Assembly (NCBI RefSeq): GCF_014201415.1 | Contig: NZ_JACHEH010000005.1 | Location: forward strand, 124,001-188,000 | Direction: 5' to 3' | Source of the DNA: Chelatococcus composti | GTDB taxonomy: Bacteria > Pseudomonadota > Alphaproteobacteria > Rhizobiales > Beijerinckiaceae | DNA length: 64,000 nt | Part shown: one piece after another, positions 25,590 through 34,685 of the stretch | Layout: each line of letters starts with the position of its first letter | Numbering within the stretch: the first letter of the stretch is position 1 | Program-made: the position numbers and the translations under genes | Notes under the pieces: generated by a model | Database searches by the model: none | The model's input: only the letters and a program-made list of their open reading frames with translations | What the model was told of the DNA's origin: nothing

Positions 25590-27026
25590 ATGAAGGACCA
25601 TCTGCAGTTCTACATCGACGGTGCCTGGGTACCGGCCTCGGGCGGGCGCACGCTCGAGGTCGTCAACCCGGCGACCGAGGAGGCCTACGCCCGCATCGCG
25701 CTCGGCGAGACCGCCGACGTGGACAAGGCCGTCGCCGCCGCCAAGCGCGCGTTCGAGCGCTTCTCCCGCACCAGCCGCAAGGAGCGCGTCGAGCTGCTCG
25801 AATCGGTGATCGAGGTCTACAAGAAGCGTTACGACGACATCGCCGAGGCCATCAGCGACGAGATGGGAGCGCCGATGAGCTTCGCCCGGCAGGCGCAGGC
25901 GGCCGCCGGCCTCGGCCATCTGTCGGAGGTGCTGCGCGTCCTGCGTGACTACGAGTTCGACGAGATCATCAACGAGACCGTGGTGACGCGCGAGCCGGTG
26001 GGCGTGTGCGGCTTCATCACGCCCTGGAACTGGCCGCTCAACCAGATCGGCTGCAAGGTGGGCCCGGCGCTGGCAGCCGGCTGCACCATGGTGCTCAAGC
26101 CGAGCGAGATCGCGCCCATCTCCGCCATCGTCTTCACCGAGGTCATGCACGAGGCCGGCGTGCCGGCCGGCGTCTACAACATGGTCAACGGCGACGGGCC
26201 GACGGTGGGCCAGGCGCTCGCCTCCCATCCCGACATCGACATGGTGTCCTTCACCGGCTCGACGCGCGCGGGCATCGCCGTGGCGCGGGCGGCAGCCGAC
26301 ACGGTCAAGCGCGTGGCGCAGGAGCTGGGCGGCAAGTCGCCCAACATCATCCTGCCCGATGCCGACATCGTGCGCGCCGTCACCCACGGCACGCGCCAGT
26401 GCTTCTCCAACAGCGGCCAGTCGTGCAACGCGCCCACGCGCATGCTGGTGCCTGCCGACCGGCAGGAGGAAGCCATCGCCGTGGCACGCGAGGTGGCAGC
26501 CGCCACCGTGGTGGGCGACCCGCGCGACGAGGGCACGACCATCGGCCCGGTCGTCAGCAAGGCGCAGTTCGACAAGATCCAGCGCCTGATCGAGCAGGGC
26601 ATTGCCGAGGGCGCGCGGCTCGTCGCCGGCGGCCCCGGCCGGCCGGAGCACCTCAACCGCGGCTACTACGTGCGCCCGACCGTCTTCGCCGACGTGCGCA
26701 ACGACATGACGATCGCGCGCGAGGAGATCTTCGGCCCGGTGCTCTCCATCCTGCCCTACCGTGACGAGGAGGAGGCGATCGCTATCGCCAACGACACGAT
26801 CTATGGCCTGTCGAGCTATGTCACCTCGGGCGACCTTGACCACGCCCGCGCCGTGGCGCGCCGCATCCGCGCAGGCATGGTGCACATCAACGGCTCTCCC
26901 GCCGACCTCGCCGCTCCCTTCGGCGGCTACAAGCAGTCCGGCAACGGCCGCGAGTGGGGCCGCTACGGCCTCGAGGACTTCCTCGAGGTGAAGGCGATGT
27001 TCGGCTACAACCCGAAGAACGCGTGA
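25590..27026 (+). CDS. Aldehyde dehydrogenase family protein
   Basis: 478 residues with the full ALDH fold. Cofactor motif 'GFITPWNWPLNQIGCKVGPALAAGC', general-base Glu in VAQELGGKS, and nucleophile Cys in FSNSGQSCNAPTR. The gene is divergent from gabT and next to an XRE-cupin regulator, which suggests oxidation of an amino-aldehyde or semialdehyde from polyamine or GABA breakdown. The substrate is not readable from sequence. Confidence 0.9.
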   Translation: MKDHLQFYIDGAWVPASGGRTLEVVNPATEEAYARIALGETADVDKAVAAAKRAFERFSRTSRKERVELLESVIEVYKKRYDDIAEAISDEMGAPMSFARQAQAAAGLGHLSEVLRVLRDYEFDEIINETVVTREPVGVCGFITPWNWPLNQIGCKVGPALAAGCTMVLKPSEIAPISAIVFTEVMHEAGVPAGVYNMVNGDGPTVGQALASHPDIDMVSFTGSTRAGIAVARAAADTVKRVAQELGGKSPNIILPDADIVRAVTHGTRQCFSNSGQSCNAPTRMLVPADRQEEAIAVAREVAAATVVGDPRDEGTTIGPVVSKAQFDKIQRLIEQGIAEGARLVAGGPGRPEHLNRGYYVRPTVFADVRNDMTIAREEIFGPVLSILPYRDEEEAIAIANDTIYGLSSYVTSGDLDHARAVARRIRAGMVHINGSPADLAAPFGGYKQSGNGREWGRYGLEDFLEVKAMFGYNPKNA

Positions 27027-27033
27027 AGGACGG

Positions 27034-27056
27034 GGGGCGGCCGCGTGCCGCCCCCT
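27034..27056. terminator. Bidirectional hairpin between convergent genes
   Basis: A 9-bp stem (GGGGGCGGC with GCCGCCCCC, loop CGCGT) lies between the aldehyde dehydrogenase stop and the XRE-cupin stop. A short pyrimidine run follows on the plus side. It is a likely shared terminator. Confidence 0.6.
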
Positions 27057-27061
27057 TCGCC

Positions 27062-27640
27062 TCAGAGGTAAGGCGGCGTGCAGGCGCTGACGACGGTGCA
27101 GCGGCTCTTGCCGACATTGCGGAAGCGGTGCGGGATGCGGCTGTCGAAGAGATAGGCGTCGCCCGCCTTGAGGACGCGGACCTCGTCCCCCACGGTCACC
27201 TCGAGCTCGCCCGACAGGACCACCCCGCCCTCGTGCGAATCGTGCACGAGCATGGTCAGGCCCGTGTCGGCGCCCGGCTCGTAGCTCTCGTGCAGGATCT
27301 GCAGGTTGTGGGCATGGGCATCGCCGACCTGGCGCAGCGTGAGCTTGCCCCGCGGACGCGTGCCGCTGGCCTTGTGCAGGCGCGAGGTAAGGTCCACCAG
27401 TTCGTCCGGAGCGAAGAACACCTTGTTCCTGACCGGCCGGTCCTCCTCGAAGAACTGGGCCATGGTCATGGGGATGCCTTCGAGGATCTTGCGCAACGAG
27501 GCGACGGACGGGCTGTTCTTGTTCTGCTCGATGAGCGAGATGAGTCCGTGCGTCACGCCCGCGCGGGACGCCAGCTCGCGCTGCGACAGGCCAGCGGCTT
27601 GCCTGATCTGTCTGAGACGGGCGCCCACGTCGAATGTCAT
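27062..27640 (-). CDS. XRE-family regulator with cupin domain (PuuR-like)
   Basis: 192 residues: an HTH_3 domain ('VGARLRQIRQAAGLSQRELASRAGVTHGLISLIEQNKNSPSVASLRKI', residues 4-52) and a C-terminal cupin ('MLVHDSHEGGVVLSGELEVTVGDEVRVLKAGDAYLFDSRIPHRFRNVG'). The ATG at 27640 has a GGAGGAA ribosome site, which decides the start over upstream codons. This architecture is shared with PuuR, the putrescine-pathway repressor, and fits control of the adjacent dehydrogenase and gabT. Confidence 0.85.
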   Translation of the reverse strand: MTFDVGARLRQIRQAAGLSQRELASRAGVTHGLISLIEQNKNSPSVASLRKILEGIPMTMAQFFEEDRPVRNKVFFAPDELVDLTSRLHKASGTRPRGKLTLRQVGDAHAHNLQILHESYEPGADTGLTMLVHDSHEGGVVLSGELEVTVGDEVRVLKAGDAYLFDSRIPHRFRNVGKSRCTVVSACTPPYL

Positions 27641-27879
27641 CTCGTTCCTCCGGCGCATCGGCGCCGGCCGCGGGGGCGGCTCTGGCCCGCGGCACAGCGC
27701 CTTCGATCCATCCAAGAGGGCAAATGCCCCAACAGAGCAAATGCCCGAACCGCCGCCGTTCGTCCAGACGGGCTGCGCGGCGCGATCCGGCGCGCTGATT
27801 CCCCTCCCTTCAGGTTAGGCGTCCTGCAACCGGCGGTATAGACGGGACTGCCCTCGCCATGCCGGCGAGGCGCGTCCGT

Positions 27880-28932
27880 CTAGCAACGGGCCGAGGAACG
27901 GTTGGGGCCGAAGGTGACGGGCAGTATGACCTGGCGCTCGGCGAAGCGACCGGACGCAAGCCGCGTCACGATCGCCTCCCCCGCCCGCTGGCCGATGAGG
28001 AAGGCCGGCGAGAATACCGTCGTCAGCGTCGGGGTTGCATAGCGCCAGATGTCGAAGCCGTTGAAACCGGTGACGCGCACCTCCTCCGGCACACGATGCC
28101 CGCGGGCGGTGAGCAGGTTCATGGCGGCGATTGCCATCTGGTCGTTGCCGCCGATGACGACGTCCGGCACTCCCTTCCTGGCGATGTAGGCCGAGAAGGC
28201 GCGCTGCGTGTCGAGATAGCTTTCGTCCCCGCAATGCACGAGGTCGAGCCGCGGCGGGTCGGCCAGCTGCGCGAGCACGGCCCGGACACCCGCCTCGCGC
28301 CGCTCCATCGCCGACCAGACGGCGTCCGGCACCAGCATGGTGATCTGCCGCGCCCCGCTTTCGAGCACGTGGCGGGCGACGGTAGCGCCGCCGCCGAAAT
28401 CGTCCTGCGCGACGGCACAGGCATCCGGCAAGTCGAGTCCGCCGCCCTCGATGTCGGGCAGATTCTCCTGCAGCAGTACGAGCGGCTGGCCGAGCGCGGC
28501 AAGATCGGCCAGCAGCCCGCGTCGCTCGTCGCGCGTGCCGGCAAGAAAGACGCACAGGGCATCGGTCTCGATGCGCTGCATCATCGGCAGCATCGCCAGC
28601 TTCTCCGGCAACGCGCCGTGCAGCACGATGCTGTAGCCGCCGGCCGACAGGCTCACGTTGAGGCCGGCGAGCACGGCCGCGATGAACGGGTCGGCAAGAT
28701 AGTGCGGCGTTGGGTCGACAATGACGACCCCCACCGCCATGCGTCTGTCGGTCCTCAGCCGCCGGGCGCTCGCGTGCGGGCGGTAGTCGAGCGCCCGGCA
28801 GACTTCGAGGACGCGCGCGAAAGTCTCGCGGCTCATCTGGTCCGTGCGCCCGTTGATGACGTTGGACACCGTCATCGGGGTGACGCCCGCCGCGGCGGCG
28901 ACGTCGCGGATGGTTACGGCCTTGCGTTTCAT
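27880..28932 (-). CDS. LacI-family transcriptional regulator
   Basis: 350 residues: LacI helix-turn-helix and hinge ('VTIRDVAAAAGVTPMTVSNVINGRTDQMSRETFARVLEVCRALDYRPHASARRLR', residues 6-60) and a periplasmic-binding-protein-like effector domain. It follows the RraA-like gene by 20 bp and probably controls it through the palindrome at 29,657-29,670. The effector is unknown. Confidence 0.87.
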   Translation of the reverse strand: MKRKAVTIRDVAAAAGVTPMTVSNVINGRTDQMSRETFARVLEVCRALDYRPHASARRLRTDRRMAVGVVIVDPTPHYLADPFIAAVLAGLNVSLSAGGYSIVLHGALPEKLAMLPMMQRIETDALCVFLAGTRDERRGLLADLAALGQPLVLLQENLPDIEGGGLDLPDACAVAQDDFGGGATVARHVLESGARQITMLVPDAVWSAMERREAGVRAVLAQLADPPRLDLVHCGDESYLDTQRAFSAYIARKGVPDVVIGGNDQMAIAAMNLLTARGHRVPEEVRVTGFNGFDIWRYATPTLTTVFSPAFLIGQRAGEAIVTRLASGRFAERQVILPVTFGPNRSSARC

Positions 28933-28952
28933 CCGACCGGCGAGGAAGCCCC

Positions 28953-29612
28953 TCAGAGGATGCCGTAGCGGGCGAAGACATCGGCCAGCGAATGGCCGGC
29001 CCTGAGATCGGCGAGCGTATTGCGCTCACCCGACACCTTCTCGTTGGCGAGCTTCAGCACCTCGTCCTCCACGTCGCGCGGCACGACGACGACACCGTCC
29101 GCATCGCCGAAGACAAGGTCGCCGGGCCGGACCTCGACGCCGCCGCATTCGATCGGCACGTCGATGGCGGTGACGACGCCGCGGCCCTTGCTGTCAAGCG
29201 GCGCGATGCCTCCGTGGAAGACGGGAAAGCCCATGGCCCGGATCGCCCGCGTGTCGCGCACGCAGCCGTCCATGAGGGCGCCGGCCGCGCCGCGGACGGA
29301 CGCCGCGGTGCTGAGAAGCTCGCCCCACGGCGCGATGCGGCCCGACCTGCCGCAGGCGAAGACCGGAATCTCGTCGCGCGCGAGGCTGTCGACCAGCGCG
29401 ATCTCGAGCGCATAGGGGTTCTCGCCGGGCGTGACGTGGAACACCTCGGTGTAGAGGGCCGTCCGCGCCCGGCCGACCATGACGGAGGCATCGTCAAGCG
29501 GGCGGATGAAGCTCGGCAGGGCCTGCCGCCTGCGGCCGACCTGATCGAGACAGTCGGACAGCACGGCCGTGAAGAAGCGGCTGCGGATTTCCTCGATGCT
29601 GAACAGTGACAT
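28953..29612 (-). CDS. RraA/HMG-aldolase-fold family protein
   Basis: 219 residues of the RraA-like fold. The acid-base signature is ALMDGCVRDTRAIRAMGFPVF (about residues 111-131), where Arg and Asp bind metal and pyruvate-type substrates in aldolase members. Some members are 4-hydroxy-4-methyl-2-oxoglutarate aldolases or oxaloacetate decarboxylases; others inhibit RNase E. The presence of the catalytic Arg-Asp pair and the LacI partner favour a catabolic aldolase or decarboxylase. The ribosome site GGGGGGAAA precedes the ATG. Confidence 0.8.
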   Translation of the reverse strand: MSLFSIEEIRSRFFTAVLSDCLDQVGRRRQALPSFIRPLDDASVMVGRARTALYTEVFHVTPGENPYALEIALVDSLARDEIPVFACGRSGRIAPWGELLSTAASVRGAAGALMDGCVRDTRAIRAMGFPVFHGGIAPLDSKGRGVVTAIDVPIECGGVEVRPGDLVFGDADGVVVVPRDVEDEVLKLANEKVSGERNTLADLRAGHSLADVFARYGIL

Positions 29613-29656
29613 GCGTTTCCCCCCTGACTGCCGGTAATGATGCCCGTTATGGCGAT

Positions 29657-29670
29657 CTTTAACGTTATAG
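29657..29670. promoter_or_regulatory. LacI-type operator candidate upstream of the RraA-like gene
   Basis: A TAACGTTA perfect core (29,660-29,667) extends to a 14-bp sequence with 12 of 14 positions symmetric. It lies 45 bp upstream of the RraA-like start. The central CG and A+T flanks are typical of LacI-family operators. Confidence 0.5.
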
Positions 29671-29793
29671 CGCCGGCTGGCAAGCCTCGACGGTACGCGG
29701 ACGCCCGGTGCACCGGGGAACGAGGTCAGTTCCGCCCGGTCCGCGGCCGGGCGGAATCGTTGAGCTCCGGATGCTCAGGGAACGCGCTGATCG

Positions 29794-31011
29794 TCACCGC
29801 AGCTCATCGCACGTCGTGTCCCGTGCCATCGTCTTCTGGCCGACGGCATCCATTCTCTGCGTGGCCTTCAGCGGCCTGATGAGACGATGCGCCCACTCTG
29901 ACGCGGCGAGCCCTGAAAAGATCAGCACGGCGCCTGCCATCCCAAGCTCATGGGGCTCGATTAACTGGAGCATGACCGCGCCGAATACCCCCGAGATGGC
30001 CACAGCCACATAGATCGTGGCGGCATTCAGCGAGAGCAGGATGGGCGCCAGCGCCGGCGCGATGGAGACGAGGCGATGCTGTTGCGGGACGAGCATGCCC
30101 CACCCGCATGCGCCCCAGACGAGCAGTGCCAAAATGCTTGCAGAGAGCGCTGCGCTCGAAAGTGACAGGAAGGCGAAATCGATGCCGACAATGACGATGG
30201 CGACATTGAGGACCAAGCGACTCCCGAAGCGATCGGTCAGCGCTCCAGCCGCGATGTTGCCGACGACGGCCGCCGCTCCCCACACCGCGATCAGCATCGC
30301 AAGCACTTCGCCGCGCCCGGCCGTGGCACGGGCAAAAACGATGCTGATGTAGCTGTAGACGGTGTACAGTCCCGTCAGCACGAGCAGCGTGGTCGCGAGG
30401 GTCAGCAGGACACGGGCGTCCCGAAGGGGAGACAGCCGTTCGCGCAGGGTCAGCCGGGCGGTTGCGGCGATCGCCGGAAGGAGAGTGGCGATAGCCAGCG
30501 TAGCCAGCACGCCGAGCGTGGCGACGACCCACATCGTCGCCCTCCAGCTCCCAACATTTCCGACCAGCGTTCCGAGGGGAGCTCCCAGGGCAGTGGCGCC
30601 GCTCAGTCCCGCCATGACGATCGCAAGCGCCCGACCTCGCGCTTCGGGAGGAACAAGCATGACCGCCACGGCGCTTGCAGCAGGCATGTAGATCGCGCCT
30701 CCCAGGCCGGCGATCACCCGGCTTGCCAAGATCAACCCGAAATCGGCCAGCACGGCCGTCATCACGTTCCCGGCGGTGAAGATCGCCAGACCACATCCGA
30801 GCACGAGCCGACGCGACCAGTGCGATGTCAGCGCGGCCATGACCGGCGTCATGATCGCGTAGGAAACGGCATAGGCCGTGATCAACTGCCCCGCCGCCTC
30901 GATGCTCACGTTCAGGCTCTGCGCGATCTCAGGCAGAATGCCCGCAACCACGAAACTGTCCGTGCCGATTGCGAAAGCCCCCAACGCGAGCGGGATGACG
31001 CGCATATCCAT
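29794..31011 (-). CDS. MFS efflux transporter (DHA1/AraJ type)
   Basis: 405 residues, 12 predicted membrane segments. The N-terminal 'ALGAFAIGTDSFVVAGILPEIAQSLNVSIEAAGQLITAYAVSYAIMTPVM' is typical of AraJ/arabinose-efflux-like drug exporters. The signature loop after TM2 is SHWSRRLVLGCGLAIF. Its start codon has the same operator as the Rrf2 gene 80 bp upstream. By eye, its coding sequence is less G+C-biased than its neighbours, suggesting later acquisition. The substrate is unknown. Confidence 0.85.
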   Translation of the reverse strand: MDMRVIPLALGAFAIGTDSFVVAGILPEIAQSLNVSIEAAGQLITAYAVSYAIMTPVMAALTSHWSRRLVLGCGLAIFTAGNVMTAVLADFGLILASRVIAGLGGAIYMPAASAVAVMLVPPEARGRALAIVMAGLSGATALGAPLGTLVGNVGSWRATMWVVATLGVLATLAIATLLPAIAATARLTLRERLSPLRDARVLLTLATTLLVLTGLYTVYSYISIVFARATAGRGEVLAMLIAVWGAAAVVGNIAAGALTDRFGSRLVLNVAIVIVGIDFAFLSLSSAALSASILALLVWGACGWGMLVPQQHRLVSIAPALAPILLSLNAATIYVAVAISGVFGAVMLQLIEPHELGMAGAVLIFSGLAASEWAHRLIRPLKATQRMDAVGQKTMARDTTCDELR

Positions 31012-31024
31012 TTCGACACCCTAT

Positions 31025-31043
31025 TGTAACCGTATTAGTTACA
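31025..31043. promoter_or_regulatory. Rrf2 operator candidate upstream of the MFS gene
   Basis: A perfect inverted repeat TGTAAC-N7-GTTACA. It begins 14 bp upstream of the MFS start codon and is preceded by ACACCCT. An almost identical block sits in the same position relative to the rrf2 start (31,531-31,558). Confidence 0.7.
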
Positions 31044-31091
31044 TCAATCGACATGAAAAGGTGCCCCCGCCTTCATGGCCACTGCACCGGA

Positions 31092-31526
31092 TCACCGATC
31101 TTTCGCGAGAATCCGGTCCAGAATGTCTTTGATCGTCACCTCAGCCAGCTGCTTCTGCAGCACCGCATCGAGGGCGTCGTAAACTTGTGTGAGCACAGGC
31201 TGAATTCCCCGCCCGACCGGACAGGCCTGGTTGGGAGGGGACGCATGCATGGCGAATAACGACCCGTCATCGACCGCGCGATAAATATCGGACAGGGTGA
31301 TCGCATCGGCGCTTGTCGCCAATGTCCACCCCGCATTTGCACCACGGTGACTCTTGACCAGCCCCTTCCTTGCCAGGGCACCCAGCAGCCGCCTTATGAC
31401 AACCGGATTGGTGTTGACACTGCGGGCAATTCTCTCGGACGTAACCGGATCGGCACGCCCCGTCTCCACAAGCGCCATCCAGGCAAGAATGTGCGTCGCG
31501 ATGGTCAGCCGGCTGTTGGAACTCAT
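31092..31526 (-). CDS. Rrf2-family transcriptional regulator
   Basis: 144 residues with the Rrf2 winged helix ('TIATHILAWMALVETGRADPVTSERIARSVNTNPVVIRRLLGALARKGLVKSHRGANAGWTLA'). The three clustered cysteines of IscR/NsrR iron-sulfur sensors are absent; only one Cys remains (in QACPVGRG). It therefore resembles YwnA-type members that may sense by thiol chemistry. It lies upstream of the MFS gene on the same strand, with a shared palindromic operator. Confidence 0.88.
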   Translation of the reverse strand: MSSNSRLTIATHILAWMALVETGRADPVTSERIARSVNTNPVVIRRLLGALARKGLVKSHRGANAGWTLATSADAITLSDIYRAVDDGSLFAMHASPPNQACPVGRGIQPVLTQVYDALDAVLQKQLAEVTIKDILDRILAKDR

Positions 31527-31888
31527 GCTTACACCCTGTCGTAACAGTATTTGTTACAACGCGTGCTCGTCAAGCGGTTCTGCAGTGTGCAAGGCGCCGA
31601 CGGGCATCGGTCCGGGGGGCGGAGCGCCACCGCCCCGCTCGAGCTGCAGGGGCGCGTCCCGCGGCCGCCAGCCCGGCCGCCGCATGCAAGCCATGCGGGG
31701 AGGGAATATGCGGCGGGGCATCTTCGGTCATAGATTGACGCACCGCTCGCGGGCGGTCCGACCTGCCGGCTGCGTGACAACGCAAACGTTGCGGCACACA
31801 GCTTGCACCTGCCCGCCCATGGACCATTCTCGGGTGCCCTCCGTGCCAAGACGGGGCATCGCCGGCAGCGTCGACGAGGTCGGAAATT
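31527..31888. promoter_or_regulatory. Upstream region of rrf2 and of the racemase-fold gene
   Basis: 362 bp without a credible gene. The only clear element is the inverted repeat CGTAAC-N7-GTTACA at 31,540-31,558, preceded by ACACCCT, 14 bp before the rrf2 start. I see no convincing promoter for the plus-strand gene at 31,889. Confidence 0.5.
31540..31558. promoter_or_regulatory. Rrf2 operator candidate upstream of rrf2
   Basis: CGTAAC-N7-GTTACA, with one mismatch to the perfect repeat at 31,025-31,043. Its distance to the start codon (14 bp) equals that of the MFS copy, suggesting autorepression by the same protein. Confidence 0.7.
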
Positions 31889-32566
31889 ATGGTGCACATC
31901 GTCCTCTTCAATCCGAATTCGAACGAGGCAACGACCGACACCATGGTCGCCATCGCCCGCGAGGCGGCGGGGACTTCGGCGATGATCACGGGCCGCACGG
32001 CGCCCTTCGGTGCGCGCATGATCGTTGATCAGGCGGCATTGTCGAAGAGCGGCGAGGCCATCGCGCAGATGGCGCAGGACCTCGCCGAGGAAATCGCGGC
32101 CGGGAAGCAGCGCGTCGATGCCGTGATCGTCTCGGCCTTCGGCGACCCCGGCCTCGACGCGGCGCGGAAAATCCTGCCCTGCCCCGTCATCGGTATCGGG
32201 GAATCGGGGATGTCCGAGGCCGCGGCGGGTGGACGCGCCTTTTCCGTTGTCACGACGACGCCCGGCCTCGTGGAGGCCATCAACGCGCGCGCGGCGGCGC
32301 TCGGCTATGGCGCACAGTTCCGCGGCACGCGCCTCACCGAAGGGGACCCGACGGAGCTGACCGCCGCGCCGGCGCGGCTCGAGGCCGCGCTCGCCGCCGC
32401 CGTCGATGCCGCCGTGGAGGAGGACGGCGCCGAGGCCGTGATCATCGGCGGCGGGCCGCTCGCCCGCGTCGCCAAGCTGCTCACCCCCCGTTCATCCGTC
32501 CCCATCATCGAGCCGGTGCCGGCCGCCGTGCGCCGGGCGATCGGCCTGGCGAGCGCGGCCGCCTAG
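31889..32566 (+). CDS. Asp/Glu/hydantoin racemase-fold protein lacking catalytic cysteines
   Basis: 225 residues of the Asp/Glu-hydantoin racemase superfamily: '[17 protein letters not shown]' at the N-terminus, '[13 protein letters not shown]' at 81-93, and '[12 protein letters not shown]' at 184-195. In hydantoin racemases the two acid-base cysteines stand where this protein has Ala83 and Gly188. Its only Cys (residue 98) lies elsewhere. A normal two-base racemase reaction is therefore unlikely. It ends by overlapping the VOC gene tail-to-tail by 4 bp. The function is open. Confidence 0.8.
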   Translation: MVHIVLFNPNSNEATTDTMVAIAREAAGTSAMITGRTAPFGARMIVDQAALSKSGEAIAQMAQDLAEEIAAGKQRVDAVIVSAFGDPGLDAARKILPCPVIGIGESGMSEAAAGGRAFSVVTTTPGLVEAINARAAALGYGAQFRGTRLTEGDPTELTAAPARLEAALAAAVDAAVEEDGAEAVIIGGGPLARVAKLLTPRSSVPIIEPVPAAVRRAIGLASAAA

Positions 32567-33507
32567 AGCGGCTTCAGCCTCGCCTCGATCGCTGCCCGCT
32601 GCGGCTCGAGGAAGGGCGGCAGGGCGAGCTTCTCGCCGAGACTGTCGAGCGGCTCGTCGACCGCAAAGCCCGGACCGTCCGTGGCGATCTCGAAGAGAAT
32701 GCCGTTCGGCTCGCGGAAATAGAGCGAGCGGAAATAGTAGCGCTCCACCTCGCCGCTGTTCGGCAGGCGGAAGGCCCGGAGCCGCTCTGCCCAGGCCGTG
32801 AGCCCCTCCCTGTCCGGCGTCCGGAAGGCGACATGGTGGACGCCGCCCGCCCCCTGCACCGCCGGCCCGAGGCCGGGCTCGACGAGGACATGCAGCTCGG
32901 CGGAGGGGCCGCCGTTTCCCATGGCGAAGACGTGCAGCGTCGTGCCGTCGACGGGATGAACCCGCTCCGGCCGCATGCCGAGCACTTCGGTGAGGATGAA
33001 CTGCGTCGGCGCGAGATCGGGCACGGAGAGCGTGATCGGCCCGAGACCGCGGATCTGGTGATGCGCCGGCACGGGGCTGTCCGGCCACGGATGGGCCTGC
33101 CCGGAACCGCCGTCGCTGACGAGATGGAGGCGCTGGCCTTCCGGATCTTCGAAGGCAAGCGCCGGGCGCCCCGCCCGCTCGCCGATGTCGCCGACCGTGC
33201 AGCCGGCCTCGGCAAGGCGTTCGCGCCACCAGGCGAGACTCTCCTCACCGCCAACCCTGAGACCCGTGCCGACGATGGCATGGGTGCCGCGCCGCTCGCG
33301 CCCCACCGGCCAGTCGAAAAAGGTCACATCCGAGCCGGGCGAGGCGGCACCGTCGCCATAGAAGAGGTGGTAGGCGGAGGTGTCGTCCTGGTTCACCGTC
33401 TTCTTGACGAGGCGCATGCCCAGCACGCCGGTGTAGAAGCGGTGGTTCTCGCGCGCCTGCGCCGTAATCGCCGTCAGGTGGTGGATACCCGTCAGCACAT
33501 GGTCCAT
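32563..33507 (-). CDS. VOC-family ring-cleaving dioxygenase-like protein
   Basis: 314 residues with duplicated vicinal-oxygen-chelate modules. The first begins '[38 protein letters not shown]' in form and the second contains '[22 protein letters not shown]'; the late Glu ([16 protein letters not shown]) completes a typical His-His-Glu metal site. The family is often named glyoxalase or ring-cleaving dioxygenase (LinE/PcpA relatives). The ATG with GGGAGGA ribosome site fixes the start. The substrate is unknown. Confidence 0.82.
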   Translation of the reverse strand: MDHVLTGIHHLTAITAQARENHRFYTGVLGMRLVKKTVNQDDTSAYHLFYGDGAASPGSDVTFFDWPVGRERRGTHAIVGTGLRVGGEESLAWWRERLAEAGCTVGDIGERAGRPALAFEDPEGQRLHLVSDGGSGQAHPWPDSPVPAHHQIRGLGPITLSVPDLAPTQFILTEVLGMRPERVHPVDGTTLHVFAMGNGGPSAELHVLVEPGLGPAVQGAGGVHHVAFRTPDREGLTAWAERLRAFRLPNSGEVERYYFRSLYFREPNGILFEIATDGPGFAVDEPLDSLGEKLALPPFLEPQRAAIEARLKPL

Positions 33508-33673
33508 GGCCGTCCTCCCGGCTCGTCGCTTCAAGCCAACCGACTATCGGCCAGACAGCGGGCATTGCAATGCCGACACGGGAACCTGCCCGACGACGGG
33601 ACGGAGCGGACGAGCCAGCAGGAAGACCCGCCGACGGCCGGCTCGGATGGGCCGGCCGCCGTCGCGGGGCGAA

Positions 33674-34609
33674 TCAGACGAGCCCGGCCGCGCGCGGGTC
33701 GCGGTCGGCAAGGCGCCGCAGGAGATAGTCGATCTCCGCCACGGCCGCCTCGCTGAGACGCGCGCCCGGCTTGCGCTGCGCGTCGGAGGCGAGGATGCCG
33801 CGCCGCATCATGACATACTTGCGCACGGCGAGGCCGATGCCCGGCTGCTGCTCGTAGCGCAGCAGCGGCAGGTGCGCGTCGAAGATGTCATGCGCCGCAT
33901 CGCGCTCGCCGCGTGCCTGCAGGCGCACCGCGTCGATCAGCATCTCGGGAAAGGCATAGCCGGTGTTGGCGCCGTCGGCACCGCGCTCCATCTCGAAGTC
34001 GAGGAAAAGGCCGCCGTTGCCGCACAGGATGGAGATCGGCCGCATGGAACCGTCGGCCTCGAAGCGGCGGAGCGTCGAGATCTTCTCGAGGCCCGGCCAG
34101 TCCTCGTGCTTCAGCATCACGCAGGAGGGATTGTCCATGACGATGCGGCGGATGACGCCGGGCGTCATGACGACCGAAAGCGTCAGCGGATAGTCCTGGA
34201 TGACGAAGGGCACATCGGCGCCGATCGCCTCCACCGCCTGGGCGTAGTAGGTGACGATCTGGTCGTCTGTGCGCAGCGATGAGGGCGGCGCGATCATCAC
34301 GCCCGCCGCGCCGAGATCCATGGCCGTGCGCGCCAGCGCGCGCATGGCGGCAAAGCCCGGCGCCGAGACGCCGACGATGACGGGCAGGTTGCCCACGCGC
34401 GCGATGCAGCGCTTGACGAGGGCAACCGATTCCTCGGCCTCCAGCTTGGGCGCCTCGCCCATGATGCCGAGCACGGTCAGGCCGTCGGCGCCGATCTCGC
34501 GGTAGAAGTCGAACAGCCGGTCCACGCTCGCCCAGTCAATCTCGCCCGAGGGAAGGAAGGGCGTCGGCGCGATGGGAAACACGCCGCGGGCTTCGTTGGT
34601 GAGTGGCAT
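33674..34609 (-). CDS. Dihydrodipicolinate synthase/N-acetylneuraminate lyase family protein
   Basis: 311 residues, a TIM-barrel class I aldolase. 'GVFPIAPTPFLPSGEIDWASVDRLFDFYREIGADGLTVLGIMGEAPKL' is the N-terminal signature and the Schiff-base lysine is expected in 'NPSCVMLKHEDWPG'. The start has an AAGGAGA ribosome site. Its divergent LysR partner and isolated position favour a catabolic aldolase or dehydratase over lysine biosynthesis. Confidence 0.85.
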   Translation of the reverse strand: MPLTNEARGVFPIAPTPFLPSGEIDWASVDRLFDFYREIGADGLTVLGIMGEAPKLEAEESVALVKRCIARVGNLPVIVGVSAPGFAAMRALARTAMDLGAAGVMIAPPSSLRTDDQIVTYYAQAVEAIGADVPFVIQDYPLTLSVVMTPGVIRRIVMDNPSCVMLKHEDWPGLEKISTLRRFEADGSMRPISILCGNGGLFLDFEMERGADGANTGYAFPEMLIDAVRLQARGERDAAHDIFDAHLPLLRYEQQPGIGLAVRKYVMMRRGILASDAQRKPGARLSEAAVAEIDYLLRRLADRDPRAAGLV

Positions 34610-34685
34610 GATCGTCTCCTTGGCGGACATTCGGAGCGGCTTCGGTCAAGCCGCCGGCCATACATCGGCCCTGGCGTCTCGAAAT

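Noticed and set aside
25272-27740. 822-codon minus-strand frame opposite the aldehyde dehydrogenase
   Set aside because: It crosses the gabT/dehydrogenase promoter region and the XRE gene and matches nothing; the dehydrogenase on the plus strand is complete.
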